This document shows positions 10,559 through 18,370 of a DNA stretch of 64,000 bases, one piece after another. The notes under the pieces are model-generated. The model saw only the letters and a program-made list of their open reading frames with translations. It did not search any database and had not been told where the DNA came from. Position 1 is the stretch's first letter, and each line of letters opens with the position of its first letter. The position numbers and the translations under genes were made by a program. Source of the stretch: Myxococcales bacterium (lineage in GTDB: Bacteria; Myxococcota_A; Polyangia; Haliangiales; Haliangiaceae); assembly GCA_016716835.1 (NCBI GenBank), contig JADJUW010000001.1, positions 1,694,001-1,758,000 on the forward strand. The letters run 5' to 3'.

Positions 10559-10932
10559 TTAGGCCATGCGCGAATTGTAGATCCGCATGATGTCCGCCGC
10601 GGTCTCTTCGATGGCGCGGTTCGTAACGTCGATCACCGGCCAGGTGTGGTGCTTGCGAAAGATATCGCGCGCAAAGCTAATTTCCGATTCGATGTGCTGC
10701 CGCGTGCCATAGCTGGCGTCCTCTGGCATGCCGAGATGTTTGAGGCGCGCCTGGCGAATGCGCGACAGGGTATCGCGGTTAATGATGAGCCCGAACACGC
10801 GGCGATCATCGCACTGCACCAACTCTTCGGGTGGATCGATGCCGAGGACCAACGGCACGTTTGCGACCTTCAGGCCGCGTTGCGCTAGGTACGTAGATAG
10901 TGGGGGTTTTCGACGTGCGCGAGATACCCACC
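10559..10932 (-). pseudogene. PEP synthase/PPDK regulatory kinase (DUF299), C-terminal remnant
   Basis: Minus-strand reading gives LSTYLAQRGLKVANVPLVLG, then PPEELV, RRVFGLIINRDTLSRIRQ, ESEISFARDIF and VIDVTNRAIEETAADI. This is the C-terminal part of the bifunctional ADP-dependent kinase/Pi-dependent pyrophosphorylase that controls PEP synthase or pyruvate-phosphate dikinase. The normal protein is ~270 residues. The N-terminal ~150 residues are absent, and small compensating indels occur where the P-loop-like VSRTSKTP should be, read here as VSRARRKPP. The break falls at repeat A2 (10933). A non-functional relic. Confidence 0.7.
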
Positions 10933-11044
10933 AAAGTCAGTGATCTGAGGGCTCCAAATCCCCCGGAGTCGGCATCCTGAACCCCGCCTGCCCGGCTCGG
11001 CCCCTGCCACCCTCCCCGATTTCCTCCTAAAATTTCCTATCCTC
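10933..11044 (+). repeat. Repeat family A, copy A2 (~112 bp)
   Basis: Starts AAAGTCAGTGATCTGAGGG and ends TTTCCTATCCTC, the same orientation as A1. It differs from A1 and A3 at scattered positions (e.g. CTCCAAATC, CCCCTGCCACC). Its left edge truncates the PPSR-like gene. Its right edge lies directly upstream of the lipoprotein gene that starts at 11090. Confidence 0.85.
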
Positions 11045-11089
11045 ATGTTCCGGGTTGCACAGTCGCTGGATGTCAGGCATTTAGGGGTC

Positions 11090-11743
11090 ATGTCGATAGT
11101 TCGCATTTCGCTCGCAAGCCTCGTGGTTGCCTGTAGCTCGACTCAGTCGCGCCCCACTTCAGCGGTGGGCTCCGAAGTGCTCGTCGCCGACAGGTCTGGT
11201 GAGTCGCCGGCCACGTTGCCATCACCGGAACCCATCACCGACACACTCTCGGCCACGCCCGACGCTGCACCAAGTGTCGATGCCAACTGGCCCGTGATTC
11301 GCCTCGGTCGCAATGGCATCCATGGATTGTCTGCCGGTGACCACGCGGACGCGTCGATCGTCGGCGCGGCGCTTGCGCCGTTTCAGGTCGAGACCGAAGA
11401 TCCTGAGTGCGTAACGGCGAAGCGCAAGCCCGTGCGCAACCTTGTAGTTGGGCCGTTCACGATAAGTATCGTTGGCAAGGCAATGGTCAAGTTGGTTGCC
11501 TCCAACCACGCCGCGCGAGTCGTAACGCCCGACGATGTCAGCACCTCGTCCACACTCGCCGAGGTGCTCGATCGTGGCTTGTCCTGCAAGTGGTTCGACG
11601 ACGAAGAGCCGCTAGTCGAATGCCGGCGCAAGGGTAGTCGGTACACGTCATGCATTCGTCATCGGCAGAGTCCGCCGACGGCGACCATGGCGAGGGGCCG
11701 ACGCAAGAAGAACTTCGCGCCTGGGCGCGCGGTGACGGCGTAG
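11090..11743 (+). CDS. Hypothetical lipoprotein, possibly frameshifted near its end
   Basis: ATG 11090 gives MSIVRISLASLVVACSS, a short lipoprotein signal (Cys15). An upstream in-frame ATG at 11045 is less likely. The mature part has a serine/threonine-rich linker and a block with DPECVTAKRKPV and SCKWFDDEEPLVECRRKG, containing three cysteines. No family recognised. The last ~35 residues are Arg-rich and unlike the rest. Another frame from about 11650 reads HGEGPTQEELRAWARGDG and continues sensibly to a stop at 11797-11799. A late frameshift is therefore likely, and the original end may be 11799. Confidence 0.55.
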   Translation: MSIVRISLASLVVACSSTQSRPTSAVGSEVLVADRSGESPATLPSPEPITDTLSATPDAAPSVDANWPVIRLGRNGIHGLSAGDHADASIVGAALAPFQVETEDPECVTAKRKPVRNLVVGPFTISIVGKAMVKLVASNHAARVVTPDDVSTSSTLAEVLDRGLSCKWFDDEEPLVECRRKGSRYTSCIRHRQSPPTATMARGRRKKNFAPGRAVTA

Positions 11744-11819
11744 ACGCAACGGTGTCCGAACTCTGGTTAGGCGAGCGCCTCGACTGTGGCGGACCCTAGC
11801 GTGTCTCAGACCGAACGTC

Positions 11820-11930
11820 AAAGTCAGTGACCTGAGGGCTCTAAATCCCCCGGAGTCGGCATCCTGAACCCAGCCTGCCCCGCTCGGCCCCTCCACCCTC
11901 CCCGATTTCCGCCTAAAATTTCCTATCCTC
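11820..11930 (+). repeat. Repeat family A, copy A3 (111 bp)
   Basis: Starts AAAGTCAGTGACCTGAGGG and ends TTTCCTATCCTC, almost identical to A1. The base after its end begins a coding-like segment (AAATGSLAGKIFG) that has no start, so the repeat again replaces the 5' side of a gene. Confidence 0.85.
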
Positions 11931-11969
11931 AAGGCCGCCGCCACCGGGTCGCTCGCAGGCAAGATTTTT

Positions 11970-12128
11970 GGCCGCAAGGGTCACTCTCGGCCCCAAATCC
12001 CATCAATATTTTGAGCGGTTAGCTACGCTACTGCGTGATCACATCCAAGCGAACGTGACTACGCAGTACCGGATCTAACATCCGGCAATTACAGGCTAAT
12101 CGGAAGCCGAGAGTGACCCTAGTCGCCA
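11970..12128. repeat. Inverted-repeat element family B, copy B1 (MITE-like, ~159 bp)
   Basis: Bounded by a perfect 15-bp inverted repeat, AGGGTCACTCTCGGC at 11977-11991 and GCCGAGAGTGACCCT at 12106-12120. The repeat extends imperfectly outward (GGCCGCA on the left against AGTCGCCA on the right). The centre has a second palindrome (TACTGCGT and ACGCAGTA). It has no coding capacity. Copy B2 at 13039-13196 is about 90% alike by eye. The right end carries a 19-bp tandem duplication (AGAGTGACCCTAGTCGCCA at 12110-12128 and 12129-12147). Best explained as a non-autonomous transposable element; the target duplication is not certain. Confidence 0.75.
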
Positions 12129-12147
12129 AGAGTGACCCTAGTCGCCA
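12129..12147. repeat. 19-bp tandem duplication of the B1 right end
   Basis: AGAGTGACCCTAGTCGCCA repeats exactly the preceding 19 bases (12110-12128), so the right inverted-repeat arm of B1 is doubled. Copy B2 lacks this. Confidence 0.85.
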
Positions 12148-12242
12148 AAGATGTTACGGCATTTATCGCCGCCGCGAAAACCCGCCAAGGCGATCGCGCA
12201 GCAGAGGTGCGGACGTTGGCCTGACGTTTGTACCGGCATCAG

Positions 12243-12722
12243 CTATTCGATGGGCTGAATATTGACCAGGGACACTTCTCGCACCCACATGGAACGCTGA
12301 CACCAACCAGCGGCATCCGGCGAACATAGGACATTGCCTGGGTCGTGGAATTTTAGAACACACGTGCGCCCCTCGGTGTCATCCCATGTCCATTTAAGGT
12401 ACGCGGCGCCAAACCACGAGTACCAATCGTTATCCTCGAACGCCTGGTCCAAGTTCGTCGGAATCAGAAACGTATCCCGGACCTGGGCGCCGCCATTGTA
12501 AAAACCTCCATCTGCGCCGCCAAACAGACAATCGATGCTGTCGGCGCGCCAGTATTTCCCTAGTGATTGATCGGCTGCCTGTGCCTTGGATATGGAAAGG
12601 ACATCATTACTCCAGATGTCTGGAGAATCTGGTTCTGATCCTCCACCGCTTCCGCACGAACCTGCGTAGCTGAAACCTGAAGAAACGCCAAGGGCTAACA
12701 ACAACTGAAGATGGATTTGCAT
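12243..12722 (-). CDS. Small secreted or lipoprotein-like hypothetical protein
   Basis: A 159-residue protein with an N-terminal hydrophobic signal and a possible lipobox (YAGSC, Cys23), followed by a Gly/Ser spacer. The mature part is aromatic-rich (DNDWYSWFGAAYLKWTWDD) with cysteines in DCLF, TCVLKF, LCSPD and WCQRS, suggesting a disulfide-stabilised extracellular domain. No family recognised. Base composition is less GC-rich than the flanking housekeeping genes, in keeping with an island location. No operon partner. Confidence 0.6.
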   Translation of the reverse strand: MQIHLQLLLALGVSSGFSYAGSCGSGGGSEPDSPDIWSNDVLSISKAQAADQSLGKYWRADSIDCLFGGADGGFYNGGAQVRDTFLIPTNLDQAFEDNDWYSWFGAAYLKWTWDDTEGRTCVLKFHDPGNVLCSPDAAGWCQRSMWVREVSLVNIQPIE

Positions 12723-12967
12723 GCGGCCAGCCTAATTAGATTCAGGCACACGCAGCAGAGAAATCGTCAGCACCGGCAATTTCTAAGTGAACACCAGGGT
12801 CGCCACCGGCAACATAAGTAGATATTGGATGTTGTGTTGGGTTTCCGAGGCCAGCCCCGGAACAAGTAGTCTCGGTCATCTGCATGTTCCATTGGTTCCG
12901 CGTTCAAACCAAAACGAGATGGAGGCGGGGTCGAAAGTCCCCAGGCGCGGCGCAGATGCGACGTCTG
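12723..12967. other. Intergenic stretch, nothing recognised
   Basis: Lies upstream of the small secreted protein and before the inverted family A fragment. No coding frame with a recognisable family, hairpin or promoter was found. A plus-strand reading frame from 12787 crosses into the repeats and is considered chance. Confidence 0.4.
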
Positions 12968-13038
12968 TGGGGATAGGAAATTTCAGGCCGAAATGGCGGT
13001 GGGTGATAAGAGCCGCAGGGGGCTGGCTGAGTTGCAAC
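12968..13038 (-). repeat. Repeat family A, inverted diverged fragment A5
   Basis: Reads GGATAGGAAATTTCAGGCCG and continues with a degenerate match to the reverse complement of the family A 3' half. It stops at element B2 (13039), so B2 probably inserted into an older A copy. Its details (GTTGCAAC) are closer to A4 than to A1-A3. Confidence 0.55.
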
Positions 13039-13196
13039 GGCCGCAAGGGTCACTCTCGGCCCGAAATCCCATCAATATTTAGGTGGTTGACTGCGCTACT
13101 GCGTGGATCGGCACAAGCGAACGTGACTACGCAGCACCGGATCTAACATCCGGCAATTACAGGCTAATCGGGAGCCGAGAGTGACCCTAGTCGCCA
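13039..13196. repeat. Inverted-repeat element family B, copy B2 (~158 bp)
   Basis: Same perfect 15-bp terminal inverted repeat as B1 (13046-13060 and 13174-13188), the same outer GGCCGCA and AGTCGCCA flanks, and a similar interior including CCGGATCTAACATCCGG. Sits next to, and apparently within, the inverted family A fragment. Confidence 0.75.
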
Positions 13197-13293
13197 CGGA
13201 TATGGGGGCGGCCCAACCACGTGAGCGCCATTCGAGTTGGCTCGGTTTTGTATTTTGTTTGTATCTAAAAATTGTTTTTTGCATGATGCCTGA

Positions 13294-14304
13294 GTGAAAC
13301 ACTTTATTTATACGATATGGGCAGGGGTTGTGTTGGTGGCGTGTTCGGGTTCATCGGCGGCACCTGATGGCCCGACGGACGCTCCCATGCTCGATGCGCC
13401 CTTGGATGCCGAACCATTGCCTCCCTTGGAGAGTGTCACCTTGGCCGAAAACCTCCTCGGGCCCGTGAACTTGGCGGTGGCGGATGGCTATGCGTTTATC
13501 GGGGATCAAATCGCCGATCGCATCGACCGCTGCGAGCTGGTGGATTGTGCAGGGACGCTGGCGCCGCTGGTGCCAAATCAGCCGTTGCGCCAGTTGGCCC
13601 ACACCGACGCGCACTTGATTTGGACCACCAATGCCGGGGTGTTTCGTTGCGCCTTGCCAGCTTGCAGCAGCGTCGAGCCGCTGCTGGAGCAAGCGCTGCA
13701 TACAACCGCGCTGCATGTACGCGGTGACGATGTGTACATTGCCGATGCCACGTCGGCTAAATTGTTGCGGCTGCGAATCGGGCAAGCGCCTGAGGTGATC
13801 GTGCAAGATCCAGGTGATTGCCGAGGGATCTTGGCAACAGATCAAGACGTCTATTTTACCCGTTATGGGGTGCCGCCAGAAGTCGCGGGGGTTTTCCGCT
13901 GCCCGCTGACCGGTTGTGTGACGCCGCCTACAAATTTGTTGGGCAGCGAACCGCTGGTGATCGGCCTACAGTCTTTGCTGCTTCATGAGGGTACGATGAT
14001 GATGGCTTCCGCCGGGCAGCTCAGCGCGTGTGAAATTACCGATTGCAAAGACACGTTTGTGCCGCTGGTAACCGGGTCTGAATCAAATGAGAGCCTAATC
14101 GAAGCCGGCGTCGGCAAGATGGCGTGGGTAACCCGCCCCTCGGGTGTTTCAGTCTGCAGCGCGATCAATTGTGCCACAACACGACAGTCTGTACCTACAC
14201 TGGGGACGCTGACCCAAGCGCTCGACTATTATGCCGGAAGCCTTTATGTAATTGAGTCCAGTGAGCCCGACAATGGCAAGCTGATTCGCGTCGACGGGTT
14301 TTAG
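13294..14304 (+). CDS. Lipoprotein with repeated Cys motifs, beta-propeller-like
   Basis: A 336-residue protein from GTG 13294. The signal ends in lipobox LVAC (Cys17), followed by an Asp/Pro-rich spacer typical of myxobacterial surface lipoproteins (DGPTDAPMLDAPLD). The mature part has about six related segments of ~45 residues, several ending in a cysteine pair (CELVDCAG, CALPACSS, CPLTGCVT, CEITDCKD, CSAINCAT). The segments alternate hydrophobic strands, as in a YVTN/NHL-type beta-propeller. Each pair may form a disulfide. I infer an extracellular binding protein; the ligand is unknown. The island's largest intact gene besides the 9130-10470 lipoprotein. Confidence 0.7.
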   Translation: MKHFIYTIWAGVVLVACSGSSAAPDGPTDAPMLDAPLDAEPLPPLESVTLAENLLGPVNLAVADGYAFIGDQIADRIDRCELVDCAGTLAPLVPNQPLRQLAHTDAHLIWTTNAGVFRCALPACSSVEPLLEQALHTTALHVRGDDVYIADATSAKLLRLRIGQAPEVIVQDPGDCRGILATDQDVYFTRYGVPPEVAGVFRCPLTGCVTPPTNLLGSEPLVIGLQSLLLHEGTMMMASAGQLSACEITDCKDTFVPLVTGSESNESLIEAGVGKMAWVTRPSGVSVCSAINCATTRQSVPTLGTLTQALDYYAGSLYVIESSEPDNGKLIRVDGF

Positions 14305-14866
14305 GCCGGTCAAGTTAAGACCTCCTACTCAATACAATAGGGATGGTTTTGCGGAAGCCGGCGGCGGTTATGGCTCGAACCACGGCCGACGTCAGCAGCG
14401 GCGACGCTGGATGCAGTGGCCGAGCATGGCTGGTGGCGTATGCCGTGCCGAACCTGAGGGTTTGGAAGCCATCGGATCACTGAGATTGGCCAGGTATCGA
14501 TGATGTTGGCGGTCGGTGATGCGTCGGAGGCCCCGCCGGCAGCCAAGAAGTTGAGTGACTTGCCACTGACAACCTCAAGCGCGCTTGGTTTCGAACATTA
14601 CGCATCGCGACTGGCTTGAAGCCACCAACGGCGAGGGCGAGGAAATTCTCGCATCACGCCCGCCCGATTAGCAAAATCTGGATTCTGCAGGGGCGCGTGT
14701 CACCTGCTACTGGCGCCACGAAACCGCGGTGCAAAGTGAGGCCTCAACACCCCAGCCGTGCCAGTGACATCGACGTGCACGCCCATGGCCACGGGACGGC
14801 AAGGCGATCCACGGGCAACGGCTACCCATTGCGAAATGGCATCGGTATTGCATTCGGTATGCAACG
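14305..14866. other. 562-bp stretch without a supported gene
   Basis: Both strands were read. Short frames exist (for instance one that reads VTCYWRHETAVQ near 14690-14740) but none has a start, a ribosome site and a recognisable family together. No inverted repeat or family A/B/C copy was found. It may be eroded coding sequence. Confidence 0.4.
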
Positions 14867-15073
14867 ATGATGAACCCAACGCGAACCTCAATGACGTGGC
14901 TTACACTTTCGACGATGCTGATCGGCATCACTATCGCGACCCCGAGCTATGCTCAGAAACGAGGTGCCCCAGCGGGACGTAGCACGGCGATCAAGGCAGG
15001 TGCTGGTAAATTTTCCGCATCGAGCCGCAGCGCAACCGGAAATGTAGATCGTCAACCCTCATCCAGGCTCTAA
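14867..15073 (+). CDS. Small secreted hypothetical protein
   Basis: A 68-residue frame (ATG 14867 or 14870) with a clear Sec signal peptide: TSMTWLTLSTMLIGITIA, then a cleavage site after PSYA. The mature ~38 residues are basic and Ser/Ala-rich (KRGAPAGRSTAIKAGAGK). No family recognised. It is followed after 6 nt by a small membrane protein gene, so the two may be co-expressed. Confidence 0.45.
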   Translation: MMNPTRTSMTWLTLSTMLIGITIATPSYAQKRGAPAGRSTAIKAGAGKFSASSRSATGNVDRQPSSRL

Positions 15074-15079
15074 GGCAGG

Positions 15080-15397
15080 ATGCGACTCACGAAGAAGCCC
15101 GTCGCAAAACCCTCGACGGCGACCCGAAGCATCCAGGACGCAACGACCAAGCAAAAGCGATCAACTCGCTCTATCGCGCGTGACTTAGGCATTACGGTCT
15201 TTGCTGGGACAGCCGCCTATCTGAGCGCCGTCGTGGCGGGCGATTTCGCAGCAGTAGAGGGTGGCCGATATTTATCCGAATCGATCGGCATGCTGTTCTT
15301 CTCGGCATCCTCTATCGTTACGGGCCTTACGGCGGTAATCGGCGGTCTCAAGACTGGCATCGGCATCGCCGATAGCGTCAAACAGGCACGCCCGTAG
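15080..15397 (+). CDS. Small membrane protein, hypothetical
   Basis: A 105-residue protein with a basic N-terminal third and two hydrophobic segments (about residues 36-55, around ITVFAGTAAYLSAVVAG, and about 69-93, around SIGMLFFSASSIVTGL). GGxxxG-like spacing in the second segment suggests helix packing. The start lies 6 nt after the stop of the small secreted protein, with AAGGCAGG just upstream. Function unknown. Diverged repeat A4 follows 31 bp downstream. Confidence 0.45.
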   Translation: MRLTKKPVAKPSTATRSIQDATTKQKRSTRSIARDLGITVFAGTAAYLSAVVAGDFAAVEGGRYLSESIGMLFFSASSIVTGLTAVIGGLKTGIGIADSVKQARP

Positions 15398-15428
15398 GGC
15401 CTTCTGCCTGCACGACGGTCACATTCTA

Positions 15429-15544
15429 AAATCTATCAGTGCGCTGAAGGCTTCAAATTCCGCGCGATCCGGCACGTTGCAACCCTGCTGACCTGCTCGG
15501 CCACCGCGACCAGCCGCAATTCCCCCCTTAAAATTCCTTGCCTG
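15429..15544 (+). repeat. Repeat family A, diverged copy A4
   Basis: Keeps the order of family A landmarks (GCTGAAGGCTTCAAATTCC, then GACCTGCTCGGCC, then CCTTAAAATTCCTTGCC) with many substitutions over ~115 bp. It is directly followed by an LRR-like coding remnant that has no start. Confidence 0.6.
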
Positions 15545-15660
15545 ATCCCCCTTGCGGGCTCGCGCAGCTGACGACGCTCGACCTCAGGCTCCCCAACGTC
15601 ACCGAAGCGGGACTCGGGCATCTCAGAGGCCTCACCCATTTGAATGGGTACTGCGTTGAG
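15545..15660 (+). pseudogene. Leucine-rich-repeat protein remnant
   Basis: The plus strand reads LAQLTTLDLRLPNVTEAGL, then GHLRGLTHLN, the pattern of one to two LRR units of the cysteine-containing/LRR_6 kind. It has no start codon of its own and no further repeats, and it is fused in frame upstream of the peptidase gene. It abuts repeat A4 and is probably another gene end left beside a family A copy. Confidence 0.4.
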
Positions 15661-15777
15661 ACAGCAGGTGCCACCTTATGTACATGTAACTTGCCACGAC
15701 CGGTCGTGGAGGCAACGCGTCTTTCGCACGCGCGCGGCTACTGCCTTGCTTGCGGCCCTGGTGGTAGCGTCGTTGGC

Positions 15778-17544
15778 ATGAACACCGCAGACCATGCCGG
15801 CGATTGGGACCTGACGCCGTTTTTCCCGGGGCTCGACTCGCCCGCCTATAACGGCTTTATCGACGCCTTGCGCCGCGACCTCGGCGCGTTGAGTGTGCCG
15901 CAGGCGGCAACGGCCGCGCAAACCGCGCAGGCGTTGGTGACGCTGCAAGACCTTGAGGCGCGGCTCGAGCAAGCGCGCTCGTATGTGGGCTGTTTGTGTT
16001 CGCAGGGCACCAACCCGCCGGCGGTTGCGGCGAGTGCCCAGGTCGATGCGCTTGGCGTTTTGTTAGAGAAATGCTGGATCGACGTGCGCTGCGCGCTGGT
16101 GGCGTTGCCCGCCGACGAGCTCGCCACCATGCTCGCGCGGCCCGAGCTAGCCCCTGTCGCCTATTACGTGAAGCGCGCCTGGCAGAAGGCGGGGCAAACC
16201 ATGGCACCGGCGCTTGAGGGCCTCGCAGCCGATCTGTCGCCAAGCTCGTTGACGGGTTGGAGCCGGCTCTACGATCGAATTTCGGGCTCGCTGACGTTTG
16301 AGATGGTCACCGGCGGCAAGGCGACGCGGCAACCCGTGGCGATGACGCGGACGTTTCTCGAAGACGCCGACCCAGCCACACGGCGTGCCGCCTTCGACGG
16401 CAGCAATGCGGCGTGGGACTCGGTTGCCGAGTCGTGCAACGCGGCGCTTAACGCCATCGCCGGCACACGGCTGACGCTGTACAAGCGGCGCGGCATCGAC
16501 GATTTCTTGGCGCCGGCGCTGCACGGTGCCGGCATCGCGCGCGCCACCCTAGAAGCCATGATGGGCGCGGTGCGCGACCGGCAAGACGTGCCGCGGCGCT
16601 ACCTCACGGCCAAGGCAAAAAAGCTCGGCCTCGCCAAGCTTGGTTTCTGGGACCTCATGGCGGCGCTGCCTCAGCCCGGCGCCGAGCGTTTGCCTATTGA
16701 AGGCGCGTGGCAGCGCATTCACCAGGCGTTTGCGCGCGTGCCCGAGCTAGCCAGCATGGCGCAGACGGCACAGCGCGAACGCTGGGTCGACTGGCAAACC
16801 CGCGATGGCAAGCGGCCCGGCGGCTACTGCACGGGTTTTCCGCTTAACCAAACCACGCGCATCTTCATGACGTATCACGGCGCGCTGGGCGACGTGCAGA
16901 CGCTGGCGCACGAGCTCGGCCACTCATTTCACAATTGGGTGATGCGCGACCAGCCATACTGGGCGACGCAATACCCAATGACGCTCGCCGAGACCGCGTC
17001 GACCTTTGCCGAAGAGCTGGTATGCGACGCGCTGCTAGCCTCTGGCGAGCTTTCACCCGCGGCGCGCGAGGCCATGATCGATACTCGGCTCGAGGCCTGC
17101 AGCGCGTTTATGCTCAACATCCCGGTGCGCTTTGATTTCGAGTGCGAATTCTATCGCCAACGCGCGAGTGGTGAGCTTTCGGTGGCGCAGACCAAGGCGC
17201 TGATGTCCGACGCTCAGCGCAAAAACTATGGAGACACGCTGGGAGAAGACGGCCTCGATCCGCTGTTTTGGGCGTCCAAACTGCATTTTTATATTCCCGA
17301 CCTTTCGTTTTACAATTTCCCCTACACGTTCGGCTATTTGTTCTCCAAGGGGCTCTACGCGCGCTTTGCGGCGCAGGGGCCTAGCTTCATTCCCGACTAC
17401 ATCAAGATGCTGCGCGCCACCGGCAGGGCGCCAGCTGAGGTGGTCGCGAAGGAGACGCTGGGTATTGATCTAACAACGCCGGCGTTTTGGCACTCTGCAA
17501 TCGACCTTATCGAACGCGAGCTGGAGGCGTACTGTGGCAACTAA
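15778..17544 (+). CDS. Oligoendopeptidase F family (M3) metallopeptidase
   Basis: 588 residues from ATG 15778 (MNTADHAGDWDLTPFF). The frame is open further upstream, but that part is an LRR remnant. Family-normal length. The zinc site is visible as HELGHSFHNW (HExxH), with the third ligand region AETASTFAEELV. RIFMTYHGALGDVQTLAHE and the C-terminal YNFPYTFGYLFSKGLYA are also typical. It hydrolyses small peptides in the cytoplasm. The last 11 nt overlap the start of tryptophan dioxygenase, implying translational coupling. Confidence 0.92.
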   Translation: MNTADHAGDWDLTPFFPGLDSPAYNGFIDALRRDLGALSVPQAATAAQTAQALVTLQDLEARLEQARSYVGCLCSQGTNPPAVAASAQVDALGVLLEKCWIDVRCALVALPADELATMLARPELAPVAYYVKRAWQKAGQTMAPALEGLAADLSPSSLTGWSRLYDRISGSLTFEMVTGGKATRQPVAMTRTFLEDADPATRRAAFDGSNAAWDSVAESCNAALNAIAGTRLTLYKRRGIDDFLAPALHGAGIARATLEAMMGAVRDRQDVPRRYLTAKAKKLGLAKLGFWDLMAALPQPGAERLPIEGAWQRIHQAFARVPELASMAQTAQRERWVDWQTRDGKRPGGYCTGFPLNQTTRIFMTYHGALGDVQTLAHELGHSFHNWVMRDQPYWATQYPMTLAETASTFAEELVCDALLASGELSPAAREAMIDTRLEACSAFMLNIPVRFDFECEFYRQRASGELSVAQTKALMSDAQRKNYGDTLGEDGLDPLFWASKLHFYIPDLSFYNFPYTFGYLFSKGLYARFAAQGPSFIPDYIKMLRATGRAPAEVVAKETLGIDLTTPAFWHSAIDLIERELEAYCGN

Positions 17545-18358
17545 TTCCGACACGCCTGTGACCGACTTTAGCCAGGCGATGAGCTATGGCGACTACTTGC
17601 ATCTCGATGAGATCTTAAGCGCGCAACACCCGCGCTCGCCCGATCACAACGAGATGTTGTTTATCGTGCAGCATCAAACCAGCGAGCTGTGGATGAAGCT
17701 CATGTTGCACGAGCTGCGCGCGGCCATGGCGCGCGTCGCGGCCGACGACCTCGGCGCGGCCTTTAAGATGCTGGCGCGGGTTAGCAAGATCATGGAGCAA
17801 TTGGTGCACGCGTGGGACGTGCTGGCCACCATGACGCCGCCCGAGTACAGCGCGATTCGCCCATATCTCGCCAATTCCAGCGGCTTTCAGAGCGCGCAGT
17901 ACCGCTGCATCGAGTTTGCGCTCGGCAACAAGAACGCCGCCATGTTGGCGCCGCACGCGCACCATGCCGATTTGCTCGCCATGGTGCAGGCCGCCTTTGC
18001 GGCGCCCTCGCTGTACGACGAGGCTCTGCGCCTGCTCGCCCGTCGCGGCATCGCGGTGCCGGCGTCGCATACCGCGCGCGACTGGACCACGCCGTATGCC
18101 GCCTCGCCCGAGGTTGAACAGGCGTGGCTTGCCGTCTATCGCGACACCGCGCGCTATTGGGACCTCTACCAGCTCGGCGAAGAGCTGACGGACTTGGAAG
18201 ACGCCTTTCGCCTGTGGCGCTTTCGCCACGTCACCACCGTCGAGCGCGTCATCGGCTTTAAGCGCGGCACTGGCGGCACAAGCGGCGTCAGCTATCTGCG
18301 CAAAATGCTCGACGTGGTGCTCTTCCCTGAAATCTGGTCGCTGCGCACGTCGCTCTAG
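17534..18358 (+). CDS. kynA: Tryptophan 2,3-dioxygenase
   Basis: Haem enzyme that opens the indole ring of L-tryptophan to N-formylkynurenine, the first step of the kynurenine pathway. 274 residues from GTG 17534 with a GGAGG site 6 nt upstream. Family blocks: MSYGDYLHLDEIL, FIVQHQTSELWMKL, YRCIEFALGN and RFRHVTTVERVIGFKRGTGG, whose histidine is the haem ligand in this family. Overlaps the M3 peptidase; no other kynurenine genes are in view. Two family C inverted-repeat sequences follow immediately. Confidence 0.95.
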   Translation: MATNSDTPVTDFSQAMSYGDYLHLDEILSAQHPRSPDHNEMLFIVQHQTSELWMKLMLHELRAAMARVAADDLGAAFKMLARVSKIMEQLVHAWDVLATMTPPEYSAIRPYLANSSGFQSAQYRCIEFALGNKNAAMLAPHAHHADLLAMVQAAFAAPSLYDEALRLLARRGIAVPASHTARDWTTPYAASPEVEQAWLAVYRDTARYWDLYQLGEELTDLEDAFRLWRFRHVTTVERVIGFKRGTGGTSGVSYLRKMLDVVLFPEIWSLRTSL

Positions 18359-18370
18359 GCGCGCACACCT

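Larger units (their letters stand above)
11931..12224 (+). pseudogene. 3' fragment of an unknown gene, split by a family B element
   Basis: On the left of element B1 the plus strand reads KAAATGSLAGKIFG. On its right, in a joinable frame, it reads KDVTAFIAAAKTRQGDRAAE and ends at TGA 12222-12224. Together they look like the C-terminal ~40 residues of one protein, beginning at the end of repeat A3 and interrupted by the B1 insertion. The family is not identified. Confidence 0.4.

Noticed and set aside
12787..13146. 119-codon plus-strand frame
   Set aside because: Crosses A5 and B2 and has no family or ribosome site.
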